This document shows positions 49,264 through 59,052 of a stretch of 64,000 nucleotides of DNA, in pieces. The notes beneath the pieces were generated by a model, which searched no databases, was not told the DNA's origin, and saw only the letters and a list, made by a program, of their open reading frames with translations. How positions within the stretch are numbered: the first letter of the stretch is position 1; each line of letters opens with the position of its first letter. This DNA is from Pseudomonas allokribbensis (GTDB lineage: Bacteria > Pseudomonadota > Gammaproteobacteria > Pseudomonadales > Pseudomonadaceae): positions 4,969,001 to 5,033,000 of the forward strand of contig NZ_CP062252.1 in NCBI RefSeq assembly GCF_014863605.1. The letters are read 5' to 3'. The position numbers and the translations under genes are program-made.

Positions 49264-50067
49264 ATGTTTGCGTTTACGCCAATTGCTGGGTGCCGCTCGA
49301 TGCGCAATGTTTCGATCAATCTGCTGGATGACACGCCGCGCCCGGTGGTGGCGATCGGTACGGATTATTCCCACGGCTATCTGTTGCCACGTCATACGCA
49401 TCGGCGGGCGCAATTGTTGTACGGCGCGACCGGGGTGATGCAGGTCAGCACTCACGATGGCAACTGGGTGGTGCCGCCGCAGCGGGCGGTATGGATTCCG
49501 CCGGGGGTGGCGCATGAGGTGTTGATGCTGGGGGTCAGCACTCGCAGTTTGTATATCGAGCCGGGGGCGGTGGATCTGGGTGAGCGTTGTCAGGTGATCA
49601 GTGTGTCGCCGTTGATGCGGCATTTGCTGATGGAGGCGGTGGAGCTGCCGCTGACCTATGACCTGGCCGGGCGCGACGGTGTGCTGATCGATTTGTTGCT
49701 GCATGAATTGGTGCGCAGTGCACCGCTGCCGTTGCATATACCGCTGCCGTCTGACGGAAGACTGCTCGAACTGTGTCAGAAATTTCTGCATCAGCCGAAC
49801 GCCCATCAGTCCCCCCTGCAATGGGCGGATGAGCTGCACGTAAGCTTGCGCACCTTCAACAGACTGTTCCGTCAGCAGACCGGCCTGAGTTTCAGTCAAT
49901 GGCGCCAGCGCGCCTGCGTGGTACTGGCGCTGGCACGGCTGGCGGCGGGTGAAGCGGTGACGCGGATTGCCCTGGATTTCGGCTATGACAGCCCGGCGGC
50001 GTTCTCGACGATGTTCCGCCGGATCCTCGGTCAGGCACCGTCCGTCTGGTTGGAGGCGGCGAACTAG
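49264..50067 (+). CDS. AraC-family transcriptional regulator (cupin type)
   Basis: 267 residues. The N-terminal cupin has HTHRRAQLLYG and PPGVAHEVLMLG; the C-terminal HTH includes WADELHVSLRTFNRLFRQQTG and the second element IALDFGYDSPAAFSTMFRRILG. This combination is typical of regulators of neighbouring transporters. The transporter gene diverges from it across only 76 bases. Start could also be 49300 (MRNVSIN). Confidence 0.88.
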   Translation: MFAFTPIAGCRSMRNVSINLLDDTPRPVVAIGTDYSHGYLLPRHTHRRAQLLYGATGVMQVSTHDGNWVVPPQRAVWIPPGVAHEVLMLGVSTRSLYIEPGAVDLGERCQVISVSPLMRHLLMEAVELPLTYDLAGRDGVLIDLLLHELVRSAPLPLHIPLPSDGRLLELCQKFLHQPNAHQSPLQWADELHVSLRTFNRLFRQQTGLSFSQWRQRACVVLALARLAAGEAVTRIALDFGYDSPAAFSTMFRRILGQAPSVWLEAAN

Positions 50068-50160
50068 GGCAAATCAAAAAATGCGTTTGATCCCGGCCGA
50101 AAACAACTGTACAAAAACACAGTACATTTTCCATCAGCACTCTCGAGCCCGGAGCACACC

Positions 50161-50475
50161 ATGGCCTCTTCAGCGATGAACCTCATCCTCGAACGTATCG
50201 CCCTTTTCCAGTTCACCCCGACGCATTGCGCCCAGGCCCGAGGGATGTTGGGCTGGAGCGTGGAACAGCTATCGCGGGAGGCAGGGGTTTCGGTAGACGA
50301 TATTCAGCGATTCGAAGCGCAGCAGGACGTGGCGGATTCGGCGCGGCTGGCGTTGACCTATCGGTTTGAGGCGCAGGGGCTGGTGTTCTTTCCGGGGTTT
50401 GCGCCGGGATGTGGGGCGAATATGAGGGAATCAGGCTCTGTTGAGATGCGCGGTGATTTGGCAATGGTCGAATAA
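50161..50475 (+). CDS. Short XRE-like helix-turn-helix protein
   Basis: 104 residues. CAQARGMLGWSVEQLSREAGVSVDDIQRFE matches the start and recognition helix of Cro/CI-type domains. The remainder is a short tail and there is no obvious ligand domain. It may be a stand-alone DNA-binding regulator. Alternative start 50176. Confidence 0.7.
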   Translation: MASSAMNLILERIALFQFTPTHCAQARGMLGWSVEQLSREAGVSVDDIQRFEAQQDVADSARLALTYRFEAQGLVFFPGFAPGCGANMRESGSVEMRGDLAMVE

Positions 50476-50568
50476 TTCACCGCGCATGGTTGCCCGAATG
50501 TGATTGTTGCTGTGACTTGAATTCGAAGGTTCCGCTGACATGTTGCAAGGGAACCCTCGTTGGCCTGA

Positions 50569-52085
50569 TTACTCCTTGAACCCTGGATGCTGCAATTTCA
50601 TCGAAGCCTGTTCGTAGCTGTATGCCATCGCAAACAACTGAGGCTCGCTCCACTGCTGGCCGTAAAAGAACACGGAGGTCGGCGTGTCGTCATCGCTCAT
50701 GCCCGAGGGCAAGGTGATTGCCGGGTAGCCTGCGGCCGCAGCGGAGAACTGGGAAAAGCCATCCGACTCGGCGAACAACGCATCCAGATTGTGCTCACGC
50801 ACCTGCTCATCGATAGCGCCTTTGAAGTTCTGGCTGATGGTTGTAATCAGTGCGCTCGCCTCCTGATGGGAAAGCGCCGACGCGTTGATAGCCTCCAGCA
50901 TCTGCTGGCCGTGTTGCTCCTCACCGGGTTGGCCCGGTTGAAGTCGATCAGAGCCTGCAATGAATTGATCGGCAAGCCCTGGCGACTGGCCAGATACTCG
51001 GGCAACTCATGCTTCATCCCCCCCATCAGGCCATTGAGGTAGCCATCGATGTCAGGAAGACGCACAGTCAGCGGGATTAGCGTAGCGCCCTGTTCCTGCA
51101 AAGTGGCCATTGCTGCTGCCATCTCGGGGCTCGGGGTCAGTTCCGCTTCGTGGGATCCTGTGTACGCTGTCGGGTAACCGATCCGCTTGCCTTGCAAGGC
51201 TTCGTTGGAAAGCAGCGCGGTGTAGTCGACCCCGGTGGGAGCGTCGGCAGTGACGCTGTCCGAAGCATCGGTGCCTTGCATGACGTTGAACAGCAGCGCG
51301 GCATCCCGCACGGTGCGGGTAAGCGTACCTGGGGTGTCTTGCAATCGAGTGATCGGCACAATGCCGGAGCGACTGAACAACCCCAGCGTCGGTTTGACGC
51401 CAACCACGCCGTTGGCCGACGCCGGGCAAGTGATCGAGCCATTGGTTTCAGTCCCCACGGCCAGCGGTGTGAAGCCTGCGGCTACCGCTACCGCCGGGCC
51501 GGAGCTGGAACCACAGGTGCTTTCACTCAGTACATGAGGATTTTTACCCTGGCCGCCGCGCCCGCTCCACCCCAATGGCAGAGACATATCACGCATGCCC
51601 GACCATTCGCTCATGTTGGCTTTGCCCAGCAGGATGGCGCCGGCATCGCGCAGTTGTTTAACCGTAAAAGCATCTTGAGCCGCCGGCTGCCCGACCATGG
51701 CCAGTGACCCGGCACTGGTTTGCAGGCTGTCAGCGGTATCGAAGTTGTCCTTCAACAGGACCGGAATTCCGTGCAGCGGGCCACGGATGTTGCCTTGCGC
51801 ACGCTCTTCGTCCATCGCAGTCGCGATGTCGAGGGCCTGGGGATTCATTTCAATGATGGCGTTGAGGGTCGGACCTTGCTTGTCCAGATCCGCTATGCGC
51901 GTGATGAGGTGTTGAACCAGCGCGACCGATGTCAGTTCGTTGCTGACCATCATCGCACTCAGCTCGCTGGCGCTTGCGTATTCAAGTGCTGCACTGGAGG
52001 GTGCCGCGAGGGCGACGCCGCTGCTCAGCGAAAGCACGATGGCCTGCGCCAGCGTATTCATGTTGCGTTTAAAGCGGTATTTCAT
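50569..52085 (-). pseudogene. Secreted amidase-signature hydrolase, frameshifted
   Basis: The first frame (52085 down to about 50935) encodes a signal peptide (to about 27) and an amidase-signature domain with PVLLKDNFDT (catalytic Lys), STCGSSSGPAVAVAAG and VGTETNGSITCPA (Ser-Ser). Near 50930-50940 the chain shifts frame: after NRANP the correct continuation GEEQHGQQMLEA is in the other frame (50901 down to 50569), which ends with the family-typical YSYEQASMKLQHPGF. Restoring one base in the CCGGTG run joins them. The gene is thus broken, or the base is a sequencing error. Confidence 0.85.
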
Positions 52086-52197
52086 TTTCCAATCCTTGTT
52101 TAAGCCAATCACGAGTGAGTCATTTCACTCGCGACCAAGCCTACCGAAGCCGCAGGAAACGGCTGTCAGCAACAAGAACCAGAGCTGGTAGGAAAAC

Positions 52198-53271
52198 TCA
52201 CCCAGCCTTGTAGCCGCTACAGGCAACACGCCCTTTTTCTGACACCTCTTGTTCCACTTCCAACCACCATGCGTCCCCACGTTGCGGTTGCATCAGGTTA
52301 AACGCCTCGCCCATTTGCGGGGTGGTAATGGAAACGCTGCGCTCCCAGGCCAGTGCAAGAATGCGATCGAACGGTTCATGCCAGGCATGCATCGCCAGAT
52401 CGAACGTGCCGTTGTGAATTGGAAACAGCCAGCGACCCTTGAGGTCGATGTGGGCTTGCAGGGTTTCTTCCGGTTGCATGTGCACGTGGGGCCATTCGAC
52501 GTTGTAGGCGCCGGTCTCCATCAGGGTCAGGTCGAACGGGCCGTATTGTTCGCCGATGCGTTTGAAGCCATCGAAGTAGCCGCTGTCGCCGCTGAAGAAG
52601 ATTCGTGTATCGCCATCGATGATCACCCACGAAGCCCACAGGGTCTGGTTGCCATCGAACAGGCCACGGCCGGAGAAGTGCTGCGACGGGGTGGCGATGA
52701 AGCGGATGCCGGCGACTTCGGTGCCCTGCCACCAGTCGAACTGGCGGATCTTGCTGGCATCGATGCCCCATTTGACCAGCGTGTCACCGACGCCCAGCGG
52801 AGTCAGGAACACGTTGACCTTGTCCGCGAGTTTCAACACCGCTTCGTAGTCGAGATGGTCGTAATGGTTGTGCGACAGAATCACCGCTTCGATCGGTGGC
52901 AACTCGTCGATGCTGATCGGTGGCTGGTGGAAGCGTTTCGGGCCGGCCCATTGCACGGGCGAGGCGCGCTCGGCGAACACCGGGTCGGTGATCCAGAATT
53001 TGTCTTGCAACTTCAGCAGCAAGGTCGAGTGACCGAGGCGAAAGACGCTGTGATTGGGGGCGGCGATCAGGTCGGCACGGGTCAGCGGCTGCACGGGAAT
53101 GGCCGACGCCGGACGGGTATTGCGTGGCTTATGGAAGATCATGTTCCACATGATGCGCAGCATCTTGCGCACACCTTCACGTTGCACTGGAGCGTGGTTA
53201 CGGAACGTCCCTTCTGCCTGGCGCGAAGCTTCAGGTACAGGACTGACCGCGGAAGAAATTGATTTGGCCAT
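52198..53271 (-). CDS. Metallo-beta-lactamase-fold hydrolase (UlaG/NAPE-PLD-like)
   Basis: 357 residues. Metal motif LSHNHYDHLD, a later SGDSGYFDGF Asp-containing loop, and the VEWPHVHMQPEE/PIHNGTFDLAMHAW His residues match the RomA/NAPE-PLD-like branch. The N-terminal 40 residues are basic with no clear signal peptide. Substrate unknown; possibly a membrane-lipid phosphodiesterase. Divergent from a TetR regulator, with palindromes between them. Confidence 0.88.
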   Translation of the reverse strand: MAKSISSAVSPVPEASRQAEGTFRNHAPVQREGVRKMLRIMWNMIFHKPRNTRPASAIPVQPLTRADLIAAPNHSVFRLGHSTLLLKLQDKFWITDPVFAERASPVQWAGPKRFHQPPISIDELPPIEAVILSHNHYDHLDYEAVLKLADKVNVFLTPLGVGDTLVKWGIDASKIRQFDWWQGTEVAGIRFIATPSQHFSGRGLFDGNQTLWASWVIIDGDTRIFFSGDSGYFDGFKRIGEQYGPFDLTLMETGAYNVEWPHVHMQPEETLQAHIDLKGRWLFPIHNGTFDLAMHAWHEPFDRILALAWERSVSITTPQMGEAFNLMQPQRGDAWWLEVEQEVSEKGRVACSGYKAG

Positions 53272-53368
53272 GACTGAATGACTCCAGAAAAACCGTGCAA
53301 TTCACGGTTTTCCACGGTGGGACGATAAATGGCCAAGGCACGCACGCATCAGCCGGACATCTGGTTTT

Positions 53369-53406
53369 AGGTTGCACCGATTAACGCAACATTACACTGA
53401 TCGGTG
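53369..53406. promoter_or_regulatory. Palindromes between the MBL-fold and TetR genes
   Basis: GTTGC-N10-GCAAC (53369-53388) and TACAC-TGATCG-GTGTA (53391-53406) lie between the divergent starts, 80 or more bases before tetR. They look like operators for the adjacent TetR regulator. Confidence 0.5.
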
Positions 53407-53485
53407 TACTTTCTAGGTTGCATCAAACCGGATGACAAGTAAACTGCCGAGTGTAATTTCATCTATTTCCTGCCGAATCGAATTT

Positions 53486-54094
53486 ATGACAGCTCCAACG
53501 CGCCTCACCGAACGCAAACGCGAAGCCATCATCCTGGCGGCCATCACCGAATTCCGTGCCAACGGTTTCGAAGTCACCAGCATGGACAAGATCGCGGCCA
53601 CTGCCGGGGTGTCGAAGCGCACGGTGTACAACCATTTTCCGAGCAAGGAAGAGCTGTTCGCCGAAATTCTCAACCAGTTGTGGGCACGAATCAGCACCGA
53701 GCAAGCCGTGTCGTATCAGCCTGATCAACCCTTGCGCGATCAATTGCGAACGATGCTGCTGGCCAAACTGCAGATGATGGCTGACGACAATTTCATGAAT
53801 CTGGCCCGTGTCGCCATCGCCGCCGCGATCCACTCGCCCGAACGCGCACAGAACATGGTGGCGCGCATGGGCGAGCGTGAGGAAAGCGTGACCGTGTGGA
53901 TTCGCGCCGCTCAGGCAGACGGTCGGCTGAAACCGGTCGACCCGGAATTCGCCGCGCATCAGGTACAGGGCCTGCTCAAGTCTTTCGCCTTCTGGCCACA
54001 GATTTCCATGGGCCAGCCGGCGCTCGACAACGCAACGCAAAATGCCGTGGTCGAATCGGCGCTGGACATGTTCCTGGCCTGTTATCAGCTCTAG
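53486..54094 (+). CDS. TetR-family transcriptional regulator
   Basis: 202 residues. HTH at about 25-60, MDKIAATAGVSKRTVYNHFPSKEELF, and an AefR-like C-terminal ligand domain. Start 53486 (MTAPTRLTERK) is chosen because the upstream extension has no family match. Divergent from the MBL-fold gene, which it probably represses, and just upstream of a diguanylate cyclase gene whose leader carries a related palindrome. Confidence 0.9.
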   Translation: MTAPTRLTERKREAIILAAITEFRANGFEVTSMDKIAATAGVSKRTVYNHFPSKEELFAEILNQLWARISTEQAVSYQPDQPLRDQLRTMLLAKLQMMADDNFMNLARVAIAAAIHSPERAQNMVARMGEREESVTVWIRAAQADGRLKPVDPEFAAHQVQGLLKSFAFWPQISMGQPALDNATQNAVVESALDMFLACYQL

Positions 54095-54200
54095 ATCGAG
54101 CCTGCGCCACGATTAAATGGCTCACAAGGACACTGAATTTTCCCGCTGGAATAAATGACAATATCTGTCATTGACCGATGAACGGTCGCTCTGAAGAATT

Positions 54201-54214
54201 ACACTGGAAAGTGT
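54201..54214. promoter_or_regulatory. Palindrome ahead of the diguanylate cyclase gene
   Basis: ACACT-GGAA-AGTGT lies 7-20 bases before the start codon. It shares ACACTG and GTGT in the same spacing with the site between the MBL and TetR genes (10 of 14 positions alike). Confidence 0.4.
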
Positions 54215-54220
54215 TTCAGA

Positions 54221-55294
54221 ATGAATCTGGCGAAGAACCTCATGGATAACCAACGCGGCAAAGGCTTGTCATTCGCCAGACGCATTTACCTGCCACGCGC
54301 CATCGGTTTGGGCGTCGGTTTCTTCAGTGTCGGCGCCGCGCTGTATCCGTTGAACATGCCGGCCTGGCTCTGGGCGCTGTTGCTGTTCAATGGATTTCTC
54401 TGGCCCCACGTCGCGTATCAATGGTCGACCCGTTCGGCTTTCCCCTACCGCGCCGAACGTCGCAACCTGCTTTATGACTCGGTGTGCGGCGGCTTCTGGA
54501 CCGCGTGTTTCCAGTTCAATCCGCTGACCGCCGTGACCATTCTGTCGATGATGACCATGAACAATGTGGCCGCCGGTGGCCGGCGGTTGTTCCTGCTCGG
54601 CGCCCTCGCCCAGGTGATCGGCGTGCTGTTGGGCTGGTCGGTGTTCGGGGTCAAGTTCAACCTGACCACCACGCAAACCCAGGTCTGGGCGTGTCTGCCG
54701 ATGCTGACCCTTTATCCGCTTGCACTGGGGATGGTCTGTTACCAACTGGCGATCAAACTCGCCGAACACAAACGCACCTTGAGCGCCCTGAGCCGCACCG
54801 ACAGCCTCACCGGCCTGCTCAACCACGGTGCCTGGAAAGACCTGCTGCACCTCAAGTTCCAGCAGTGCCGCGACCACAACAGCCAGGCCATCCTGGCACT
54901 GATCGACATCGATCATTTCAAGGTGATCAATGACAGTTACGGGCACATCGTCGGCGATGCGGTGCTGCAACAACTGAGTCGCGAACTGAAATTCCTGCTG
55001 GATGAAAGTGAGCTGGCCGGGCGTTACGGCGGCGACGAATTCTGTGTGATCCTGCCCAACCTGCCGCTGAGCAAAGCCGAAGCCCTGATGGAGCAACTGC
55101 GCCAGGCTCTGCATCAGTACCGCCATCCCGAGGTGCCCGAGTTGCGGGTCAGCCTGAGCATCGGACTGGCGCGTTTCCAACTGACCTGCCCGGACGCCCT
55201 GGACTGGCTGGATGACGCCGACAAAGCGTTGTACACCGCCAAGCACACGGGTCGTAACACGATCAGCGTAGCGTTGAGCCGTTCCAGCGCCTGA
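54221..55294 (+). CDS. Membrane diguanylate cyclase (MASE2-GGDEF)
   Basis: 357 residues. The N-terminal MASE2-like membrane domain (about 18-175, five or six helices, with LPRAIGLGVG) is as in AdrA/DgcC. The GGDEF domain (about 190-355) has LTGLLNHGAW, IDIDHFKVINDSYGH and RYGGDEF, so it should make c-di-GMP. The RxxD inhibitory site is absent: the four residues five before GGDEF are DESE. Feedback inhibition by product is therefore unlikely. Followed by a PAS-MCP protein gene. Confidence 0.92.
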   Translation: MNLAKNLMDNQRGKGLSFARRIYLPRAIGLGVGFFSVGAALYPLNMPAWLWALLLFNGFLWPHVAYQWSTRSAFPYRAERRNLLYDSVCGGFWTACFQFNPLTAVTILSMMTMNNVAAGGRRLFLLGALAQVIGVLLGWSVFGVKFNLTTTQTQVWACLPMLTLYPLALGMVCYQLAIKLAEHKRTLSALSRTDSLTGLLNHGAWKDLLHLKFQQCRDHNSQAILALIDIDHFKVINDSYGHIVGDAVLQQLSRELKFLLDESELAGRYGGDEFCVILPNLPLSKAEALMEQLRQALHQYRHPEVPELRVSLSIGLARFQLTCPDALDWLDDADKALYTAKHTGRNTISVALSRSSA

Positions 55295-55300
55295 CAAGCG

Positions 55301-55359
55301 TTGTACAAGATCCGGATCAACCACTTTCTTGTACAACTTTATAAACTTTGTATAAGATC
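55301..55359. repeat. Repeated TTGTACAA-type palindromes upstream of the PAS-MCP gene
   Basis: TTGTACAAGATC (55301-55312), TTGTACAA (55329-55336) and TTGTATAAGATC (55348-55359) recur within 60 bases of the 184-base gap between the cyclase and PAS-MCP genes. They may be binding sites of one regulator. Confidence 0.5.
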
Positions 55360-55478
55360 GAGCTGTCAGCCTGGATGCTGGCACTATGAAGTCAACGCCG
55401 AACGTCGCCAGCATCTTCGGCCTGCCGCCGCGGGAACAGGGACAACACCTCTAGCCCTATTTCCGGAGCGCACTCAGC

Positions 55479-56798
55479 ATGTTTTTCAATCGCCAGCAGT
55501 CTGTTGTCGACGAACTGCAACACGCCCTCGCCCAGCAAACCGGCCTGCTCGAAGCCATCGACCGCTCCATGGCGGTGATCGAGTTCAATCTCGACGCGGT
55601 GGTGTTGCGCGCCAATGACAACTTTCTCAAGACCACGGGCTATACCGCCGAACAGGTGATCGGCCAGTCCCACCGCCAGTTCTGCCCACCGGAATTTGCC
55701 CGCAGCAGCCAGTACACCGAGCTTTGGTCGAAGCTGAAAAACGGTCAGTTCCAGTCCGGCACCTTCGAACGCGTCGACAGCCAGGGCCGGCCGATCTGGC
55801 TCGAAGCCAGTTACAACCCGATCAAGGATGCTTCGGGTCGCGTGGTGAAAGTGGTCAAGTACGCCATGGACGTCACCGCCAAGGTGCAGCAGGAAAGCGA
55901 AGCCAACGCCAAGTTGCAGGCCATCGACCGCGCCATGGCAGTGATTGAGTTCGACCTCAATGGCAATGTTCTTACAGCCAATCAGAATTTTCTGACGCGC
56001 ATGGGTTACACGCTCGCCGAGCTCAAAGGTAAACATCACCGCTTGTTCTGCACTGCAGAGCTGGTCAACAGCAGTGCTTATGATGACTTCTGGCGCCGGC
56101 TCAATCAGGGTGAGTTTTTCCACGGCCAGTTCGAACGCGTCGACAAGCGCGGGCAAACCGTTTGGTTGGAAGCCAACTACAACCCGGTCTACGACGCCGC
56201 CGGCCGCTTGTGCAAAGTGGTGAAGTTTGCCTCGGACGTCACCGCCCGGGTCGAGCAGCACGAGCAGGATGCACGCAGCGCCAGCGCCGCTTATCACATT
56301 TCTGTCGCCACCCGAAAAGTCGCCGAGCAAGGCACGCAAGTGATCCAGCAAACGGCCAGCGAAATGCGCGAGATCGCCGATGACATCGCCGAATCGTCGA
56401 ACCTGATTGCACAACTCGGCGAGCGCTCCGAACAGATCACCACCATCGTCAACACCATCCGTGCGATTGCCGATCAAACCAATCTGCTGGCCCTGAACGC
56501 CGCGATCGAAGCGGCGCGTGCCGGCGAGCAAGGTCGTGGTTTTGCCGTGGTGGCCGATGAAGTACGGCAACTGGCGGCCCGTACCAGCGGCTCGACGGCG
56601 GAGATTTCCAACATGATCGGCCTGATCCAGAGCGAAACCCGCCAGGCGATCAAGAGCATGGACGGCACCCGTGGACGCGCGGCGCAAGGCGTCGAACTGG
56701 CGGATCAGGCGGGGACGGTGATTCTGCAGATTCGCGATGGCGCCAGCGAAGCCGTGGAAGCGGTGAGCATGTTTGCCAACGAGCGTGCGCCGGGATAA
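55479..56798 (+). CDS. Cytoplasmic PAS-PAS-MCP signalling protein (BdlA-like)
   Basis: 439 residues with no membrane segment. Two homologous PAS domains (about 18-130 and 140-252) both contain AIDR(S/A)MAVIEF and WLEA(S/N)YNP(I/V). The MCP signalling domain (from about 275) has the hairpin tip [37 protein letters not shown] (shown here only as its diagnostic family core). This layout matches BdlA, which mediates biofilm dispersal in P. aeruginosa. Its place next to a diguanylate cyclase supports a c-di-GMP-linked role. Confidence 0.88.
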   Translation: MFFNRQQSVVDELQHALAQQTGLLEAIDRSMAVIEFNLDAVVLRANDNFLKTTGYTAEQVIGQSHRQFCPPEFARSSQYTELWSKLKNGQFQSGTFERVDSQGRPIWLEASYNPIKDASGRVVKVVKYAMDVTAKVQQESEANAKLQAIDRAMAVIEFDLNGNVLTANQNFLTRMGYTLAELKGKHHRLFCTAELVNSSAYDDFWRRLNQGEFFHGQFERVDKRGQTVWLEANYNPVYDAAGRLCKVVKFASDVTARVEQHEQDARSASAAYHISVATRKVAEQGTQVIQQTASEMREIADDIAESSNLIAQLGERSEQITTIVNTIRAIADQTNLLALNAAIEAARAGEQGRGFAVVADEVRQLAARTSGSTAEISNMIGLIQSETRQAIKSMDGTRGRAAQGVELADQAGTVILQIRDGASEAVEAVSMFANERAPG

Positions 56799-56859
56799 GG
56801 CCAACACGGGCGACGCAGGGCTATAGTGACTCAACGTCCCAAGCCCTGCCGAGTCCGTC

Positions 56860-57387
56860 ATGACCACCGAAAAAAACGAATCCGCCGCCCCTGTCGATCA
56901 CCTGCGCTTCCACCGCCCCCACGCCCACCTCAACACAACCTTCGGCAACGACAAGTTCGCCTTGCGGGCCGAGGCGTTTGCGCGATTCTTCGGTACGCCG
57001 ACCTTCCTCGGCGCGCAGACCCTGATCGTGGTGCTGTGGGTGTGTCTCAACATGTTTGGCGTCACGAACTTCGACGTCTATCCGTTCATCCTGTTGAACC
57101 TGGCGTTCAGCCTGCAATCGGCCTATGCCGCACCGCTGATTCTGCTGGCCCAGACCCGTCAGGCCGCGCGGGACAAGGCGCAATCCGACGCCGACGCGCA
57201 GCATCGCGAAGCCCTGGCCGTGGCCAATTCCGAGCGTCAGGCGCAGGCCGCAAAGAACACCGCGCAGTTGCTGGAACTGCTGGAGCAGAACACCCGGCTC
57301 ACCGAAATGACCAAGAACCTCACCGAGCGCATCGAAGGCCTGACCCGCGAACTGCACGATCACATGCGCCAGAACCCGCAGGCCTGA
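56860..57387 (+). CDS. DUF1003-family membrane protein
   Basis: 175 residues. Two membrane helices (about 48-64 and 70-94, with QTLIVVLWVCLNMF and PFILLNLAFSLQSAYAAPLILLAQ) are followed by a cytoplasmic coiled-coil tail (about 100-170). This is the DUF1003 layout. Function unknown. It abuts the convergent LysR gene with no gap. Confidence 0.88.
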   Translation: MTTEKNESAAPVDHLRFHRPHAHLNTTFGNDKFALRAEAFARFFGTPTFLGAQTLIVVLWVCLNMFGVTNFDVYPFILLNLAFSLQSAYAAPLILLAQTRQAARDKAQSDADAQHREALAVANSERQAQAAKNTAQLLELLEQNTRLTEMTKNLTERIEGLTRELHDHMRQNPQA

Positions 57388-58266
57388 TCACGGCAAACGC
57401 AGTGCCCGCCCGAGTTCATCGAACAGCGTAACCACCGAGCGCAACGCACGGCAGTCCGGGCGGGTCAGCAGCCAGAGCGCGGTGTCGTAACCGTGCAGCG
57501 GTTCGCTCAAGGCTCGCAGGCCTTCGGTGATCAGAAAGTCCGGTAACGCCGCGACGCCGAGCCCGGCACGCACCAGCTCCGTCACCGACAACATGCTGTT
57601 GCAGCGATAGCCCGGTGTCACGCCCGGCAAGTGCTGGCGACGCCAGACGACAGTCGGGTGATCGGGTAGAAAATCATCCGGGGCAATCCAGGTCAGGGCG
57701 TTTAGATCGACTGCTTCAACATTTTGCAGATAACGCTCGCTGGCACAGACCCGGTAGGAAATCTTCGCCAGCTCCCGTCCGACCAGGTGCTCCGGTGGCG
57801 TGCGCGTCAGGCGCAAGGCGATGTCGGCGTCGCGACGGCTGAGGTTGGCAAAGTCGTTGGAGGTGCTCAGTTCGATGGTCAGCGCCGGGTAGTTCGGCAT
57901 GAACTGCGCCAGTGCCGGCAGCAGCAGACCTTGCAGCACTGAATCGGTACAGGTCAGGCGTACCGTGCCGCTGATCACTTCGCCGCCCTGCTCCACACCG
58001 ATTCGCGCCGCCTCCAGTGCCTGCTCGGCGCGCTCGGCCTGCTCGGCCAAAGTCTGCGCAAGGCTGGTGGGCAGGTAACCGGCGCGGCTTTTTTCGAACA
58101 GTTGCTGACCGAGCGCGGCTTCCAGTCGGCGCACGGCGCGAAACACCGTCGACACGTCGACCTTCAGTAGCTGCGAGGCCCGGGCCAGAGAGCCGCCGCG
58201 CACCAGGGCGAGAATCAGCGCCAGATCCGGGAAGTCGAGTCGATAGTGCGTCGCTGCATTAATCAC
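57388..58266 (-). CDS. LysR-family transcriptional regulator
   Basis: 292 residues from a GTG at 58266. HTH residues about 10-65, FPDLALILALVRGGSLARASQLLKVDVSTVFRAVRRLE in family form (residue run given here only to mark the HTH extent), then a periplasmic-binding-fold effector domain. The frame remains open far upstream, but that part is antisense to the next gene and is rejected. Divergent from the amidotransferase gene with 78 bases between, so regulation of that pair is likely. Confidence 0.88.
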   Translation of the reverse strand: MINAATHYRLDFPDLALILALVRGGSLARASQLLKVDVSTVFRAVRRLEAALGQQLFEKSRAGYLPTSLAQTLAEQAERAEQALEAARIGVEQGGEVISGTVRLTCTDSVLQGLLLPALAQFMPNYPALTIELSTSNDFANLSRRDADIALRLTRTPPEHLVGRELAKISYRVCASERYLQNVEAVDLNALTWIAPDDFLPDHPTVVWRRQHLPGVTPGYRCNSMLSVTELVRAGLGVAALPDFLITEGLRALSEPLHGYDTALWLLTRPDCRALRSVVTLFDELGRALRLP

Positions 58267-58344
58267 TTGGGGAAACGCCCATATTGAGTGCGTGAACGCC
58301 AATCTATAGTGAGCGTCATCCCTCAACAAGCACAGCGAACACTC

Positions 58345-59052
58345 ATGGAATCCAGAGCCCTGCGCATCGCCCTGATCGGTGACTACGACCCGCAAGTCAC
58401 CGCCCACCAAGCCATCCCCGTCGCCCTCGGGCTTGTGACGGAACACATCCGCCGACCAGTCGATTTCGAATGGCTGTCCACGGAGCAAATCCACCTCGAT
58501 ACGCCGCTCGAAGGCTTCGACGGTTTCTGGTGCGTTCCGGCCAGCCCTTACAAAAGTGAGGCTGGCGCGCTGCGAGCCATCCGCTTTGCCCGCGAACAGC
58601 AGCGCCCGTTCCTCGGCACCTGCGGCGGTTTTCAACATGCGGTGCTGGAGTTTTCCCGCCACGTACTGGGCTGGGACGATGCGGAGCATGGCGAAACCTC
58701 GCCCGATTCCAGCCGCGCGGTGCTCACGCCGCTGACCTGCTCGCTGGTGGAAGCGGTGGACAGCATCCATCTGGTGCCCGGTTCGTTGATCGTCAAGGCG
58801 TACGAAACGTCCGAGATCCGTGAAGGCTATCGCTGCCGTTTTGGTGTGAATCCGCAGTTCGAACGCGAATTGCTGACCCATGACCTACATGCCGTGGGCC
58901 ACGATTCGGCAGGCGATCTACGCGCCATCGAGCTGAAAAACCATGTGTTCTTTGTCGCGACGTTGTTCCAGCCGGAACGTGCGGCGCTCAAAGGTCTATT
59001 GCCACCGCTGGTGCGGGCGTTTGTCGAAGCCTGCGCGGAGCAACGGGCATGA
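58345..59052 (+). CDS. CTP-synthase-like glutamine amidotransferase homologue
   Basis: 235 residues resembling the class I GATase domain of CTP synthase. It begins RIALIGDYDP and has FLGTCGGFQHAVLEF with the nucleophile Cys. The partner His is less clear but NHVFFVATLFQPE near the C-terminus sits where family members have a His-x-Glu; here the H is replaced in the F-Q-P-E string, so activity is uncertain. No synthetase domain is attached. Overlaps the next gene by 4 bases (ATGA). Confidence 0.8.
   Translation: MESRALRIALIGDYDPQVTAHQAIPVALGLVTEHIRRPVDFEWLSTEQIHLDTPLEGFDGFWCVPASPYKSEAGALRAIRFAREQQRPFLGTCGGFQHAVLEFSRHVLGWDDAEHGETSPDSSRAVLTPLTCSLVEAVDSIHLVPGSLIVKAYETSEIREGYRCRFGVNPQFERELLTHDLHAVGHDSAGDLRAIELKNHVFFVATLFQPERAALKGLLPPLVRAFVEACAEQRA

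Noticed and set aside
58267..58881. Long upstream extension of the LysR frame
   Set aside because: It is antisense to the amidotransferase-like gene, and the LysR domain starts right after GTG 58266.
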